From positions 30,796,770 through 30,860,769 of the forward strand of contig NC_080682.1 in NCBI RefSeq assembly GCF_030445035.2: a DNA stretch of 64,000 bases, in the 5' to 3' direction. Source of the stretch: Dasypus novemcinctus (lineage: Eukaryota > Chordata > Mammalia > Cingulata > Dasypodidae). The translations under genes were made by a program, and so were the position numbers. Positions 63,207 to 64,000 of the stretch are shown one piece after another (position 1 is the stretch's first letter; every line of letters starts with the position of its first letter). The notes under the pieces were generated by a model. That model was given only the letters and a program-made list of their open reading frames with translations. It was not told where the DNA came from and did no database searches.

Positions 63207-63618
63207 CGGGCAGTGGACTTGGCCCAATGGTTAGGGCATCTGTCTACCACATGGGAGGTCCACAGTTCAAACCCCAGGCCTCCTTGACCCATGTGGAACT
63301 GGCCTATGCACAGTGCTGATGTGCACAAGTAGTACCGTGCCACACAGGGGTGTCCCCTGCATAGGGGGGCCCCATGTACATGGAGTGCACCCCATAAGGA
63401 GAGCTGCCCAGTGCGAAAGAAAGTGCAGCCTGCCCAGGAATGGTGCCGCATATATGGAGAGCTGACACAACAATATGATGCAACAAAAAGGAACACAGAT
63501 TCCTGTGCAGTTGACAACAACAGAAGCTGACAAAGAAGAAGACACAGCAAATAGAAACAGAGAACAGACAACCTGGATGGGGGGCAGGGAAGAGAAATAA
63601 ATAATTCTTTTAAAAAAA
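63207..63618 (+). mobile_element. DAS-type tRNA-derived SINE, variant (copy 4)
   Basis: Sense copy with TGGCCCAATGGTTAGGGC and GGTTCAAACC. Duplication TTTAAAAATGT at 63196-63206 and 63619-63629. It differs from the other three by CpG decay and by about 60 extra bases near 63448-63510, where a partial repeat of the 'gacaacaacagaag' end region is present. Confidence 0.88.
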
Positions 63619-63629
63619 TTTAAAAATGT

Positions 63630-64000
63630 TTTAAACAGTTCAGGTTAAGGCAAGATAAACTGGAAAGAGAAGGAAGTGCTTCCACAGAAAAGTAAAGAGA
63701 AGAAACTTAGCAATGATCAATCAGTGTCAGGATAAAACTATTTTTTTGATGTAAGTAAAAATACATGATTAAAAGAGGGTTACTAAAAAACACTGTGGAA
63801 GGAACAGTAAGTCTGTTTTGTTAGCTGGAGCAGAGTTTTGTGCTAGGAATTGATATGGAAAATGCCAGGGTACTGGAACTGTTATTCAATTATATTTATA
63901 TACCCAAGGATCATGATAATTAGGAATTGAAGCAGAAGCCTGTGGCAGCTTGAAGAAATGTAGCTTGAGTTTACTCTACCTAATGAATTGTATAAGCAGC
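63630..64000. other. Gene-free right edge
   Basis: No gene or repeat recognised. Confidence 0.5.

Overview
This window is nuclear DNA from a placental mammal, most likely an armadillo (Xenarthra, Dasypus-like). It is AT-rich, has no operon-like gene packing, and is dominated by retroelements. The strongest species clue is four copies of a CpG-rich tRNA-derived SINE of the armadillo DAS type, each with target-site duplications, plus one piece of a second SINE resembling tRNA-Ala. The species call is from recalled repeat families, not from a database search.

Only one gene looks intact: a single-exon class II olfactory receptor (OR) at 1682-2626 (+). The OR unit is present three times in direct orientation. 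Unit A (about 1-9830) carries the intact gene. Unit B (about 18545-27996) carries only the 3' third of an OR, broken. Unit C (about 41460-45860) carries a full-length OR remnant with several stops, frameshifts and a lost DRY motif. A and B also share flanking MIR and ancient L1 pieces, so the duplicated block was several kilobases long. Later insertions (an LTR in A; L1 elements in B; a SINE and an L1 in C) mark events after duplication.

Between and beyond these units: 9.8-18.5 kb is old AT-rich sequence with a few eroded repeats. 28.0-33.0 kb holds a decayed class I (gamma-like) endogenous retrovirus (ERV) on the minus strand with gag, protease and reverse-transcriptase remnants and a SINE inserted in it. 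35.5-38.6 kb is one old minus-strand L1 split by three solo LTRs of a single family. 45.9-51.6 kb contains a 4 kb minus-strand L1, a betaretrovirus-like 5' LTR/gag fragment with a tRNA-Lys-type primer site, and a plus-strand L1 3' end. 53.2-57.2 kb is an ERVL pol remnant (+), followed by a minus-strand MaLR element, an L1 with an inverted 5' part, and a further nested old L1 at 60.8-63.0 kb.

The genes do not form a pathway. This is a fragment of an OR cluster evolving by tandem duplication and pseudogenisation while absorbing L1, SINE and LTR insertions. I found no convincing novel biological system. The most useful observations are the datable duplication/insertion history, the LTR family with internal tandem repeats, the multi-unit duplication inside the ERV gag region, and the G-rich L1 3' UTR.
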